A DNA stretch of 64,000 nt, from contig JAITGL010000010.1 of the NCBI GenBank assembly GCA_031280645.1, positions 46,304-110,303 on the forward strand, given 5' to 3'. The position numbers and the translations under genes are program-made. The notes beneath the pieces are model-generated. The model searched no databases, was not told where the DNA came from, and was given only the letters and a program-made list of their open reading frames with translations. This document shows positions 8,233-16,100 of the stretch, in pieces; the first letter of the stretch is position 1; the number at the start of each line of letters is the position of its first letter. This stretch comes from Tannerellaceae bacterium. GTDB taxonomy: Bacteria > Bacteroidota > Bacteroidia > Bacteroidales > Tannerellaceae.

Positions 8233-10011
8233 TTAATATACCACGTTGCTGGTTCGTAGTTCGCCTCTTTGATTATAGATGTCGTACAAAAAATTGTCTT
8301 CTCGTTGGAAGGCGCGCATTCCGTTGCTGTATGGTTCGGAATTTATGTATTTGCAGGGGATTATTTCCATGCCTTTGTCGTCGATTGCGCCATATTTGTC
8401 GGTTGCTTTTTTGCGTACAATCATAAGCCTGCCGAATGAAAGTTTTTCTTCGTACAAGGCGAGCCTGTCGGCAACTTGTTGTTCTTCTTTTTTAGCAGAG
8501 CTTATCAGCATAAGTTCTTGAGTTTCTCTGGTGGGGTTTATCATGTTTGCGCCGGAAAAGTCGTCGTAGGCTCCTGCGAAGTCGCTTTTGTCCATTTTAC
8601 TTTTGCCGGAGGTAACCAGGGATAGATATTGCGTTTCTTTTTCTTTTTCATTCATTTCCGGGACTGTTTCAATTGTGTTGTCAGCTCTGCTTTCAGTATC
8701 CTTTATCATATCCTGCTCTTGCCGGTTGATTTCGGGTGTTACAACGTTGTTTTCCGTATTTACTTCTGCTTCCGTACTGTTTTGCGGAAGAGGGTTTTCG
8801 TCATAGTGGGCTGTCGAATCCGCATTGCCGATTGTCGGGGTTAACGCAGCGGGGGCGTCATTATAGCCTAATAGAAATAGCAGAGTGATACCAACAGCTG
8901 CAAAAATACAAATAATGAAAGACACTGCTAACAGTTTCCGTCTTTTTCTTATTTGACGCCGGCTTTTCCTGTCTTTCTTCCAATTTGTATATTGGTTCCC
9001 GGCGATTGTTTGTTCGCTGTTTACGCCCGGATGCCGGGAGGGTATGGCGATTGTGGCGTCGTCGGCGGGGATATGTCTGTTTTCGGGGAGGGGGATGGCG
9101 CTGGCTGCGCTGTCGGGGGGAAAGTCGAGTGCGGCCATCATTTCACTTACGGTTTGGAAACGATCGTTGGGATGTATCTGCATCGCTTTCTGGATCGCTT
9201 TTTCCGTTTTGCGGGAGATTGCGGGGTTGAGTTCAACGGGAGGAACAAGGGGGCGCGTGGCTCTCAGGATTGATTCGGCAGGTATTTTCCCCGTCAACAC
9301 GTTATACATGGTTGCGCCGAGCGAATATATGTCGGGGCAGGGGGAGAATATGTGGGTTCCTTCGTTGTCGTATTGCTCAATGGGGGCGAAGCCTTTGGAG
9401 AGGGTTAGTATGGTTGTGCTTGTTTCCTTATCGTCGGTATCGTATCTTTTGCTTACGCCGAAGTCGATAAGGCGGGCGTTGTCTCTTTTGTCGATCAGTA
9501 TGTTGCTCGGCTTAATGTCGAGGTGGAGGATGTTTTTTTCGTGAACGAAGCTAAGCGCCTGGCATATCTGATAGATATAGCGCAATACTTTCCGCTCCGA
9601 GAGGATGCCTTCCTTTTCGAGAATATACCGGAGCGAACGTCCTTCAATATATTCCATTGCGATGTAGGCTGTATTGTTCTCCTCAAAAATATCGAGTACG
9701 TGAACGATATTGGGATGATGCACATCTGACAAAATACGCGCTTCTTTAAGTAACTTTTCTTTAAACCGGTGGAAGAGTTCCTGCCCCATAGACGAGTGGA
9801 TCTCGATATTGCTCTCTCCGGGTTCTCTGAAGCAATAGTCCTTGAAGAAATATTCCTTTATACAAATGGGAACTTCAGAGCGTATGGTTCCGAGCTGTCC
9901 TTTTATTTCCGTAAGGACACCTTTGTAGGTGATGCCGAAACCACCTTGCCCAACTACTTGTAGTAGCTGATATTTACCGTTTTGAAGAGTATGACCGACA
10001 GGTAAATTCAT
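8233..10011 (-). CDS. Membrane-anchored Hanks-type Ser/Thr protein kinase
   Basis: The 592-residue protein has a kinase domain at about residues 10-285: glycine loop VVGQGGFGITYKG, catalytic loop HLDIKPSNIL and metal-binding IDFGVSK. The HRD arginine is leucine here, as in many bacterial kinases. A substrate-loop motif KGFAPIEQYD follows. A single membrane segment (LAVSFIICIFAAVGITLLFL) lies near residue 370, preceded by a very basic stretch (RKSRRQIRKRRK) that keeps the kinase in the cytoplasm. After a Glu/Asn-rich linker, the outer part ends in WG-like repeats (YGAIDDKGMEIIPCKYINS). Genes for a PP2C phosphatase and an FHA phosphothreonine reader lie directly upstream, giving writer, eraser and reader in one unit. 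Confidence 0.93.
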   Translation of the reverse strand: MNLPVGHTLQNGKYQLLQVVGQGGFGITYKGVLTEIKGQLGTIRSEVPICIKEYFFKDYCFREPGESNIEIHSSMGQELFHRFKEKLLKEARILSDVHHPNIVHVLDIFEENNTAYIAMEYIEGRSLRYILEKEGILSERKVLRYIYQICQALSFVHEKNILHLDIKPSNILIDKRDNARLIDFGVSKRYDTDDKETSTTILTLSKGFAPIEQYDNEGTHIFSPCPDIYSLGATMYNVLTGKIPAESILRATRPLVPPVELNPAISRKTEKAIQKAMQIHPNDRFQTVSEMMAALDFPPDSAASAIPLPENRHIPADDATIAIPSRHPGVNSEQTIAGNQYTNWKKDRKSRRQIRKRRKLLAVSFIICIFAAVGITLLFLLGYNDAPAALTPTIGNADSTAHYDENPLPQNSTEAEVNTENNVVTPEINRQEQDMIKDTESRADNTIETVPEMNEKEKETQYLSLVTSGKSKMDKSDFAGAYDDFSGANMINPTRETQELMLISSAKKEEQQVADRLALYEEKLSFGRLMIVRKKATDKYGAIDDKGMEIIPCKYINSEPYSNGMRAFQREDNFLYDIYNQRGELRTSNVVY

Positions 10012-10047
10012 GCGTGCGTATTATATTATACGCAAAAATACATTTTT

Positions 10048-10800
10048 TTAAATAATAGAATAGAGGAACGAGCGAATATTTTGCTTTGCATCTTGTACGT
10101 TTTGTATCGGAATAATATAAAACGAATAGTTATCGCTGGTTTTCCCATCGCATAATACCACCAATTCATCCTTTATAATGTCGGCCGACAATTGCTTCCG
10201 GAATATTGATGCAAGCATTTCATCCGAGATCTTTTCCATAATCCCATCCGTACACATAAAGAAGTAATCGCCGGGCTGTATGTCGGCAATCAATACTTCT
10301 TCAACCTCGGCATGGCCGGCCGAACCCCGTATGGAATTTATAGACGCATCGGGCGACGTATCGTCGATCAGGCCTTTATCCTTCGTTGAAAAAACCATAT
10401 CTCCTTTCCTGAACTGGTATATGCGGCTGTTGCCCACTCTGGCCAGAGTTATGCCCGACGAGCTTATGTAAAGCATCGCCAGCGTTGAGCTCATCCCGCC
10501 GGCATCGGGATGTTCTTTCATGTAGGCGTCAAAGTGGGCTTCGGTATACTGAACGGCTTTCCTGATCAACTCGCAGCTCGGTTCGGATTTGCCGAGCATC
10601 GTTGTGAAGAACGTGCGGAAGTGGTCGCTTGCAAGCGAGCCGGCAATCTCGCCGCTGTCGGCTCCGCCCAGGCCGTCGCAAACCATAAACATTCGCTGGC
10701 CGGAGCTGATCGCTTCGGGCGAAGGATATATATAGTCTTCATTATGCAGCCGGTTGCCTTTTTCGCTTATAGCACAAGGTTTTCCGATAGTTATATACAT
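10048..10800 (-). CDS. PP2C-family Ser/Thr protein phosphatase
   Basis: The 250-residue protein is a stand-alone PP2C (PPM) domain. Metal-binding motifs are visible in order: NEDYIYP near residue 20, MVCDGLGGADSGEIAG near residue 40, a central GGMSSTLAMLYI and GNSRIYQFRKGD, and MCTDGIME near residue 175. It lacks a membrane segment or signal peptide, so it is cytoplasmic and should reverse phosphorylation by the kinase encoded 36 bases downstream. The 108-base gap before it contains no clear promoter, and it is likely to be part of the operon that starts at the promoter near 11720. Confidence 0.93.
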   Translation of the reverse strand: MYITIGKPCAISEKGNRLHNEDYIYPSPEAISSGQRMFMVCDGLGGADSGEIAGSLASDHFRTFFTTMLGKSEPSCELIRKAVQYTEAHFDAYMKEHPDAGGMSSTLAMLYISSSGITLARVGNSRIYQFRKGDMVFSTKDKGLIDDTSPDASINSIRGSAGHAEVEEVLIADIQPGDYFFMCTDGIMEKISDEMLASIFRKQLSADIIKDELVVLCDGKTSDNYSFYIIPIQNVQDAKQNIRSFLYSII

Positions 10801-10908
10801 GTTTAAAGTTTTTTGTTTGTTGGTTTTATAAACTTACACGATCCGTTAGCGCGGTTATTTACGCTAAAGCCATGCGTAGCTTCATAATAGTACAAAGTTT
10901 AGAGTATT

Positions 10909-11430
10909 TCATTCATTAAAGCGAAGGATGGTATGGCCGATAACGATCTCGTCGTTATTGTTCAGTATTACCACTTCGCCGTTCTCAAGGTAGTTGCAAT
11001 TGTATAATGTATGGTTTTTGCTGTTATTATCGGAAAGGAAATGCTTGTAGGCGCCGCGAGAATCCTTTTTAATCTCTATCCGGATATGCTCCCGGCTCAT
11101 GGTGCGGTCTGACGTAAGGATGCAGATTGTTGCTTGCGAGGGGTTCGACGATTTGCGGCCTATTATCGACATGCCTTCCTCAAGGTATAATACCTGTTCG
11201 GGAGTATTTTCGTCGGGGATAACGGTTAAACGGCCGGCGCCGTCTAAACCTTTGCGGACAACCAGCGTATTGTCCGGCACAGAAAAACCATCTCCATCTT
11301 TCAATGAAAGAATGGAGATGGGGATGAGATTTTTGCACTTGGGACATTTGAAGGATTCTATGCCGCGAGGCAGCTTTCCTTCGTCAACTTTAAGTCCGGT
11401 GCGGCAGTGAGGGCATTTTACCTGGATCAT
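10909..11430 (-). CDS. Zinc-ribbon plus FHA-domain protein
   Basis: The 173-residue protein opens with a CxxC...CxxC zinc ribbon (VKCPHCRTGLK and FKCPKCKNLIPI), of the kind annotated as MJ0042-type. The second half (about residues 75-173) is an FHA domain: GRKSSNPSQ near the strand that carries the binding Arg, MSREHIRIE with the Ser and His contacts, and SDNNSKNHTLYN for the Asn-bearing loop. FHA domains read phosphothreonine, so a partner phosphorylated by the neighbouring kinase, or the kinase itself, is the likely target. Its start overlaps the end of the small acidic gene by 4 bases, showing translational coupling. Confidence 0.88.
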   Translation of the reverse strand: MIQVKCPHCRTGLKVDEGKLPRGIESFKCPKCKNLIPISILSLKDGDGFSVPDNTLVVRKGLDGAGRLTVIPDENTPEQVLYLEEGMSIIGRKSSNPSQATICILTSDRTMSREHIRIEIKKDSRGAYKHFLSDNNSKNHTLYNCNYLENGEVVILNNNDEIVIGHTILRFNE

Positions 11431-11666
11431 ACTATTATCGAAATGTCCATATCGCTAATGTCGCTTGAATATGAATCAATCATATCGGCATCCATAATCA
11501 CGACAGTGTCATCCGACAGGGTAATGAAATCGCAACCCTCCATACCTTCGTCAATAACAACCGCTTCCATCATTACGTCGTCATCAACGTCTATGATGAC
11601 GGCGCCCAGTGGGTAGGAATCGTTATTGTCGTCGATCGTAACAAAAGTATATTCTTCTTCTTGCAT
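11427..11666 (-). CDS. Small, strongly acidic protein of unknown function
   Basis: The 79-residue product consists largely of Asp, Glu, Ile, Val and Met with only one basic residue (the final-third region contains DADMIDSYSSDISDMDIS). The pattern of alternating acidic and branched residues (VIIDVDDDVMMEAVVIDEG) suggests beta strands or a disordered acidic tail. I do not recognise a family. Reality is supported by a well-formed promoter upstream (11705-11736) and by a 4-base overlap with the FHA gene that follows. As first gene of the operon, it may be a partner or substrate of the signalling proteins. Threonine or serine sites in the last third could be phosphorylated; that is speculation. 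Confidence 0.65.
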   Translation of the reverse strand: MQEEEYTFVTIDDNNDSYPLGAVIIDVDDDVMMEAVVIDEGMEGCDFITLSDDTVVIMDADMIDSYSSDISDMDISIIV

Positions 11667-11704
11667 GGTGTTTTAACTGTTTATCACGTTTATTATCTCG
11701 TTTG

Positions 11705-11736
11705 CAAAGATAAAATAAAGGATAATATATAAGCAA
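11705..11736 (-). promoter_or_regulatory. Bacteroidota-type promoter for the kinase/phosphatase/FHA operon
   Basis: On the minus strand TTG is followed by a 21-base spacer and TATCTTTG, matching the phylum consensus. Transcription should begin about 7 bases further on, near 11698, some 30 bases before the acidic-protein ATG at 11666. Confidence 0.78.
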
Positions 11737-11826
11737 CTTTTTTAGAGGCTATTAATCAAAAGCCGGGGATTTATGTACGAACAGGGTAGGTTTACGGTAC
11801 AAAACGCTCTTTTTTGCCCCAACCGC

Positions 11827-12474
11827 TCAACTCCATTTCGCCTTGCATCCCGGAGCATGGCATTGCTTTTTATTGGCAAGCGACTCCCATGGAATTTCGC
11901 CAAGGAAGGCTCCGCACTTGGGACAAACATAGTCGATCTTAAACCGGTGCGACAAGTCTTGCAGCAATTTCGGGGCCTTGGCCGCCTGTTTCGCTCCGAA
12001 ATAAACGCCTGCCGCAGGGGCGCAAACCGCTACAAGCAAGCTTATTCCAAGGAAAAGAGGACTTCCTTTTCCCGAAAAGCCAATCGCAACGCCCACTATC
12101 CCCGGCAAGGCAAACGGCAAGGCCTGGAACAGGCGCGAGCGGAACGTTGTGGCCGACTGTATCCTTACCTTTTGAGCCACAAATTCGTCGTACACAGGCT
12201 TCAATGCCGCAAACTCCTCCCTGTAATCATTTTTGCTTTTCAGCGCTTCCGATATATTTAACTGGTAGTTAGAGCCTAATACAATCTTATCGCTCATCGA
12301 AATTCGCTTTTTAAGAACCTGAGCGCCGTTAACAAAAGTCCCGTTTGTAGACAACAAATCTTCTATCAGCAAAAAGCCCTCGCCGTCGCGGCTCAAGCGG
12401 GCGTGATACCGGCTAACGCTCGACTCGTTCGCAACATAGTCGTTATCACTCGCTTTTCCTATCCTTATTATCAT
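11827..12474 (-). CDS. FHA-domain membrane protein with C-terminal zinc ribbon
   Basis: From the ATG at 12474 (MIIRIGKASDND) the product has 215 residues; an in-frame ATG at 12501 would add nine residues that do not belong to the FHA fold. Residues 1-75 are a compact FHA domain with RIGKASDND, SSVSRYHARL and LLSTNGTFVNG carrying the Arg, Ser/His and Asn of the phosphothreonine site. Residues about 130-165 are hydrophobic and could span the membrane (FALPGIVGVAIGF and LFLGISLLVAVCAPAAGVYF). The C-terminus has a zinc ribbon (VCPKCGAFLG with KQCHAPGCKAKW). The gene overlaps the LytTR gene upstream by 29 bases, so the two are made together. It is transcribed separately from the kinase operon, which has its own promoter near 11720. 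Confidence 0.85.
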   Translation of the reverse strand: MIIRIGKASDNDYVANESSVSRYHARLSRDGEGFLLIEDLLSTNGTFVNGAQVLKKRISMSDKIVLGSNYQLNISEALKSKNDYREEFAALKPVYDEFVAQKVRIQSATTFRSRLFQALPFALPGIVGVAIGFSGKGSPLFLGISLLVAVCAPAAGVYFGAKQAAKAPKLLQDLSHRFKIDYVCPKCGAFLGEIPWESLANKKQCHAPGCKAKWS

Positions 12475-12838
12475 TGCCTGGCTTTTCGTGTTCTTTTTCA
12501 ATAGTATCTTTAAGGGCCTTCAGGGGGTCTTTTGATAATATCAATTCTTTCAGCTTATTATCCTCGGTCAGGAGCATTAATCTTTGATGCGGGAGATTTA
12601 TCTGCATAACATGGTTTTTATTAACAATATGGCTTTTCCCAACTCTAACCAGAAAGTTACTTACCATCTGCGTTTCAAGCATTTCTATAACCTTTCCTAT
12701 GTTAAGGGCAAATGTAAATTGTATACCGTTTGCCAAAACAAGCTTGGTGTAATTCCTGTCGGCTTCAAAATAAAGAATCTGGCTTGTCTTTATACGCAGC
12801 AGTTCATCGCGAGTTTTTATTATCAGATACCTGTCCAT
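12446..12838 (-). CDS. Stand-alone LytTR-type DNA-binding regulator
   Basis: The 130-residue protein is a LytTR DNA-binding domain without a receiver or membrane domain. The typical strand pattern is clear: ILYFEADRNYTKLVLANG near residue 20, then FLVRVGKSHIVNKNHVMQ near residue 62. The C-terminal tail is charged and probably disordered (EKEHEKPGNDNKDRKSE). Free-standing LytTR proteins usually bind direct repeats near promoters. Overlap with an FHA gene suggests that binding to a phosphorylated partner, rather than histidine-kinase phosphotransfer, controls it. Possible targets are the kinase operon just downstream and its own promoter. Confidence 0.88.
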   Translation of the reverse strand: MDRYLIIKTRDELLRIKTSQILYFEADRNYTKLVLANGIQFTFALNIGKVIEMLETQMVSNFLVRVGKSHIVNKNHVMQINLPHQRLMLLTEDNKLKELILSKDPLKALKDTIEKEHEKPGNDNKDRKSE

Positions 12839-12891
12839 TATTTTTATATATCGGTTTTAGATTTAGAGATTGATATTCGCTTCATTATGCG

Positions 12892-12920
12892 CAAAATTAA
12901 TCCTTTTTCCATATCCTCAA
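12892..12920 (-). promoter_or_regulatory. Candidate promoter for the LytTR-FHA operon
   Basis: On the minus strand TTG, an 18-base spacer and TAATTTTG fit the Bacteroidota promoter, the spacer being one base short of the usual 19-21. The start of transcription would be near 12885, about 47 bases before the LytTR ATG. Confidence 0.55.
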
Positions 12921-13062
12921 AATAAAACCTCTATTCTTTTCGGGAATGGATAATTTCTCATTAAGCCGCGCCGTTATTGTAAAGCCTTTGCAAGGTTTAT
13001 GATCAGGGAGCTTCATCTTTTTTGTTAGCGGGTATTTTTCGGTGGGAAAAATATCGTTTTTG

Positions 13063-13125
13063 GTAGCTACCGGAACGTTTTTCGTAGCTACCACAACACT
13101 TTCGGTAGCTATCCAAAACGGTGTT
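13063..13125. repeat. Three 21-base tandem units with a palindromic core
   Basis: GTAGCTA begins at 13063, 13084 and 13105, an exact 21-base period. The first two units contain GGTAGCTACC or a close variant, a palindrome. After the last unit the sequence TTCAGGGGCG at about 13128, then TTGTAA and AAATCGC further on, resembles the tail of the dispersed elements at 3.9 and 37.8 kb, so this may be a diverged third copy. The rest of the 358-base gap (12839-13196) holds only the LytTR promoter. Confidence 0.6.
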
Positions 13126-13196
13126 TTTTCAGGGGCGCTTTATTTTATAGCCTGGTTGTAAGCCGGTTGCGAAATCGCGTCAGGGCAGGCATCCAT

Positions 13197-13892
13197 TCAT
13201 TCCGGCTGCTTCAGGCAGTTGTCGAGAAGGGCGATGTGGCGGTCGGTTACGATGGATGATATTTGTTGTTCGAGGGCTGGGAAGTTGCTTTTTGGGCAGG
13301 AGAGTTTTATGCGGCCGGCTTCGAGGTAGTGGATGGCATGGCAGATGCCGGTTAGGGTTTCGATAACGTGCGAGCTTACTACGATGGTTTTGTTCTTGGC
13401 TTTCAGGCGCGAGAGCAGCATCTGGAGCAGCAGGCATGATTCGATGTCGAGGCCGTTAAAGGGTTCGTCGAGCAGCATAACGGGCCTGTCGAGGAGTATA
13501 ACGCCGGCAAGGGCCAGCTTGCGCTTCATGCCGGTTGAATATTCGTCGATCGTTAAGTTGGACGGGAGGTTGAAAAGTTCAAGCCATTTGCCGGCTTTTT
13601 GCTTGTTCTTTTCAAACAGTTCAAGGTATTCCGGTCCGGTAATGCCGGAATAGAAAAAATGTTCGGTGGGGAGGTAGGCGATTTGTCGGGGGGTTAAGCG
13701 TTGGCCGTTATGCAGGATTGTGCCGCCGTCGGGTTTTTTCAGGCCGAACAGGGTGTTGAAAAAGGTGGTTTTGCCGGCTCCGTTTAGCCCTACAAGACCG
13801 TGTACGGCGTTGTCGGTTATCGACAAATCGAGGCGGTTGAGCGTAGGCTTGTCTTTTTGATGGCTTACGGTCAGGTTGCTAATTGTTATCAT
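13197..13892 (-). CDS. ABC transporter ATP-binding protein
   Basis: The 231-residue protein is a single nucleotide-binding domain. Walker A is GLNGAGKTTF near residue 37, the signature is YSTGMKRKLALAG near residue 117 (STGMKRK replacing the canonical LSGGQ), Walker B is VMLLDEPFNGLD near residue 137, and the switch His is in VVSSHVIE. The form is that of exporters or ABC-2-like systems of the CcmA/NatA type. It overlaps the membrane gene upstream by 14 bases, so the pair makes one transporter. The substrate is unknown. Confidence 0.9.
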   Translation of the reverse strand: MITISNLTVSHQKDKPTLNRLDLSITDNAVHGLVGLNGAGKTTFFNTLFGLKKPDGGTILHNGQRLTPRQIAYLPTEHFFYSGITGPEYLELFEKNKQKAGKWLELFNLPSNLTIDEYSTGMKRKLALAGVILLDRPVMLLDEPFNGLDIESCLLLQMLLSRLKAKNKTIVVSSHVIETLTGICHAIHYLEAGRIKLSCPKSNFPALEQQISSIVTDRHIALLDNCLKQPE

Positions 13893-14880
13893 GAGGCAGG
13901 AATTGCTTTAAGCTGGCGGCGGCTTTGCGGTAAAAATATATGGATACGAGCGCCGTAAGCGGCGATGTGAGCGGTATCAGTCCCATTATTATGCCTGTGG
14001 TTTGGAGGACGGGGCTGCTGTTGGTTGTTTCGCTGTCGGGTTTGTAACAGGCGTATTTCAGCGCGATAAGGTAGCAATGTATAATGGCCAGCATAATGGT
14101 TTCGATTATCGGAATATACCACCATTCGCGGTGGAACATGGCAAACAGCGTTATGAGCGGAATATTGCAGGCCGTCCAGAGCATTGAATGCCGGACGGTT
14201 TTGTGGAGCATGAAGGCGGAGCTGCTTTTACGGAACGGGAGTAGCATTTGCCATGATTCGTTGTAGCGGTAAAAATCCATCGCTATAAATCCGAAAATAG
14301 CGATGGCTACGGGGGCGGCGGCTGTGAAAAACGACAGGCAGGCGCCTGCCGGCAAAACGATCGCCAGGATGATAAAATTTTTCCTCACGCCTCCTCTCCA
14401 CTCGTACATGTCGGGCGGGATGCGCTTTATCAGCCAAAGATGTTTCAACGGCGTGCGCGCCGGCCTGCGTAAGTCGATGCCGGGGGCTATGGCCACAATC
14501 GCAATCCCGGCTATTAACGCCGCCAACGATTCCCATCGCCCGTTTATGGCCAGGCAGGCAATTATGGGGAGGGATAGCAGGAGATATTCGGCGAGGTAAG
14601 CAATTTGCCGATTTGTGAGGTAGAGTTGCAAAAACATATTGTCGCGCCTGCGCGTTCGGTTCAGCAGCAGCGCTGCGATCCAGGCTGCCGCGAGGTACCG
14701 GCTGTATTGCGGGTTATCGCCGCTGGCCGTTATCCGGAATAGGGCTGCGAGTGCGAAGAGTAGGGCTCCGGCTACAATCAGGGCTCTGACGACGCCGATC
14801 TGCACGGCTATCCTGAATATCTGTTTCGCCCTGATGCGAAGGATAACGCAAACCTGGCGGTCGAGACGGGCAGTTGCCAT
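13879..14880 (-). CDS. Integral membrane partner of the ABC transporter (permease)
   Basis: The 333-residue protein has about eight hydrophobic segments, for example ALIVAGALLFALAALF near residue 37, LLLSLPIIACLAI near residue 100, LIAGIAIVAIA near residue 122, NFIILAIVLPAGACLSFF near residue 170 and IIMGLIPLTSPLTALVSIYF near residue 295. It has no signal peptide or recognisable soluble domain. Its 14-base overlap with the ATPase gene and the conserved spacing support a permease role in an ABC-2-like system. I cannot assign a family more precisely. Confidence 0.75.
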   Translation of the reverse strand: MATARLDRQVCVILRIRAKQIFRIAVQIGVVRALIVAGALLFALAALFRITASGDNPQYSRYLAAAWIAALLLNRTRRRDNMFLQLYLTNRQIAYLAEYLLLSLPIIACLAINGRWESLAALIAGIAIVAIAPGIDLRRPARTPLKHLWLIKRIPPDMYEWRGGVRKNFIILAIVLPAGACLSFFTAAAPVAIAIFGFIAMDFYRYNESWQMLLPFRKSSSAFMLHKTVRHSMLWTACNIPLITLFAMFHREWWYIPIIETIMLAIIHCYLIALKYACYKPDSETTNSSPVLQTTGIIMGLIPLTSPLTALVSIYFYRKAAASLKQFLPHDNN

Positions 14881-14882
14881 CG

Positions 14883-15671
14883 TTATTGCTTGAGTAGTTG
14901 GCCTGTTTCGGTTTCGTTCCGGTAAATCACTCCGGCTGAGGCTTGGGCTTTAGGCATTATGAGCACGTCTTGAACATTTACGTGGTCGGGAGCGGTTACG
15001 GCGTAGTAAATGGCGTTGGCAACGTCGGCGGCTGCGAGGGGAGAGAAGCCTTGGTAGACGTTGGAGGCGCGACTGCGGTCGCCTTTGAATCGTACGATTG
15101 AAAATTCGGTTTCGGCGGCGCCCGGGCATATCTGGGTTACGCGAACGCCGTGGGCGGCCAGCTCGAGGCGCATGGCCTGGGTGATGGCGGCAACGGCGTG
15201 CTTGGTGGCGCAGTATACTCCGCCGTTGGGATATACTTCCTTGCCGGCTATCGAGCCGAGGTTAACGATATGGCCGGAGCGGCGGGCGGCCATGCCGGGA
15301 GCGATGCAGCGGGTTACGTAGAGCAGGCCTTTGATGTTGGTGTCGATCATTCGCTCCCAGTCGTCAACCAGTCCTTCGTGGATCGGAGCGAGGCCTGCGG
15401 CGAGGCCGGCGTTGTTTATCAAAATGTTTACTGCCTGCCATTCTTGGGGCAGGTGGGCGAGGTTTTTTTCCACTTCATCGTACCGGCAAACGTCGAAGCA
15501 GAGGGCGAGGGTTTCGGTTTCATAGTTTTTTCGCAGCTCTTGCTGGAGCTCGGCGAGTAGTTTGTTGCGCCGTCCGGTAAGTATGAGGCGGAAGCCTTCG
15601 GCGGCGAGGCGGATGGCGGCGGCGCGTCCGATGCCGGAGGTTGCGCCTGTTATCAATGCTGTTGTCTTCAT
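14883..15671 (-). CDS. SDR-family NADP-dependent oxidoreductase (YdfG-like)
   Basis: From the ATG at 15671 the protein has 262 residues; the longer frame to 15815 adds 48 basic residues unlike the family and runs into the upstream gene. The cofactor loop is TGATSGIGRAAA at residue 8, followed by RLILTGRRNK with the Arg residues that favour NADP. NAG (ILINNAGLAAG) is near residue 88, and the catalytic triad has the Ser in VNLGSIAG and YCATKHAV with Tyr and Lys near residue 160. The best family match is YdfG/serine 3-dehydrogenase-type enzymes acting on 3-hydroxy acids. Its start overlaps the upstream lipoprotein stop by 4 bases. Confidence 0.9.
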   Translation of the reverse strand: MKTTALITGATSGIGRAAAIRLAAEGFRLILTGRRNKLLAELQQELRKNYETETLALCFDVCRYDEVEKNLAHLPQEWQAVNILINNAGLAAGLAPIHEGLVDDWERMIDTNIKGLLYVTRCIAPGMAARRSGHIVNLGSIAGKEVYPNGGVYCATKHAVAAITQAMRLELAAHGVRVTQICPGAAETEFSIVRFKGDRSRASNVYQGFSPLAAADVANAIYYAVTAPDHVNVQDVLIMPKAQASAGVIYRNETETGQLLKQ

Positions 15672-16069
15672 AATATGGAGTTTATTTTTAATCCGTTTGT
15701 TTCTTCCGTAAGGGCGAGGCGTATCGAGGTTTTGCCGCCGTAGGGGCTTGCGTATGACACTACAAAAACGTTTGCGCCGGCCGGATCCTTGTCTACCGCG
15801 AGCGAGTCGAGCCATGCCGCGTTGCAGTCCTGGGCGTTAATGATAGGGTCGTAGTCGAGCTCGGCGGCTTCGAGTTGGCGGAGGCAGTTTGCCGTGCAGT
15901 ATTTTTCGAGGAGGCCTTGGCGGGCATCGTCCGAATGGGATGTTTCGCAGAGGACGATGTAGGCCGTATAAAATTCGTTCAGCATGTTTATCGCCTGATC
16001 GTTGGGCGACTTTACCTTACATCCGGCGAGCAGGAGCGTAGATAGCAGGAGAATTATCGGCGCTTTCAT
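15668..16069 (-). CDS. Small lipoprotein, possibly DUF3828-like
   Basis: The 133-residue product starts with a lipoprotein signal (MKAPIILLLSTLLLAGCKV; lipobox LAGC). The mature part contains NEFYTAYIVLCETSH, a CTANCL pair and a predicted alpha-plus-beta fold ending in KTSIRLALTEETNGLKINSI. The FYTAYI stretch and the final strand recall the DUF3828/NTF2-like envelope proteins, a resemblance only. It overlaps the SDR gene by 4 bases (ATGA) and follows the small membrane protein gene by 31 bases, so the group at 13.2-16.5 kb appears to be one operon. Confidence 0.72.
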   Translation of the reverse strand: MKAPIILLLSTLLLAGCKVKSPNDQAINMLNEFYTAYIVLCETSHSDDARQGLLEKYCTANCLRQLEAAELDYDPIINAQDCNAAWLDSLAVDKDPAGANVFVVSYASPYGGKTSIRLALTEETNGLKINSIL

Positions 16070-16100
16070 CGGGATATTCGGATCTTCCGCGGGTGCGTTA

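Noticed and set aside
7269..12838. Type VI secretion or related locus suggested by kinase, phosphatase and FHA genes
   Set aside because: No Tss structural genes, VgrG, Hcp or ClpV-like proteins are nearby.
12897..13094. 65-codon minus-strand frame upstream of the LytTR gene
   Set aside because: Its N-terminal part reads through the 21-base repeat, and the LytTR promoter lies at its end; no family or start signal supports it.
15672..15815. Upstream extension of the SDR enzyme by 48 residues
   Set aside because: The extension is highly basic, unlike the family, overlaps the lipoprotein gene, and the ATG at 15671 places the cofactor loop at its usual position.
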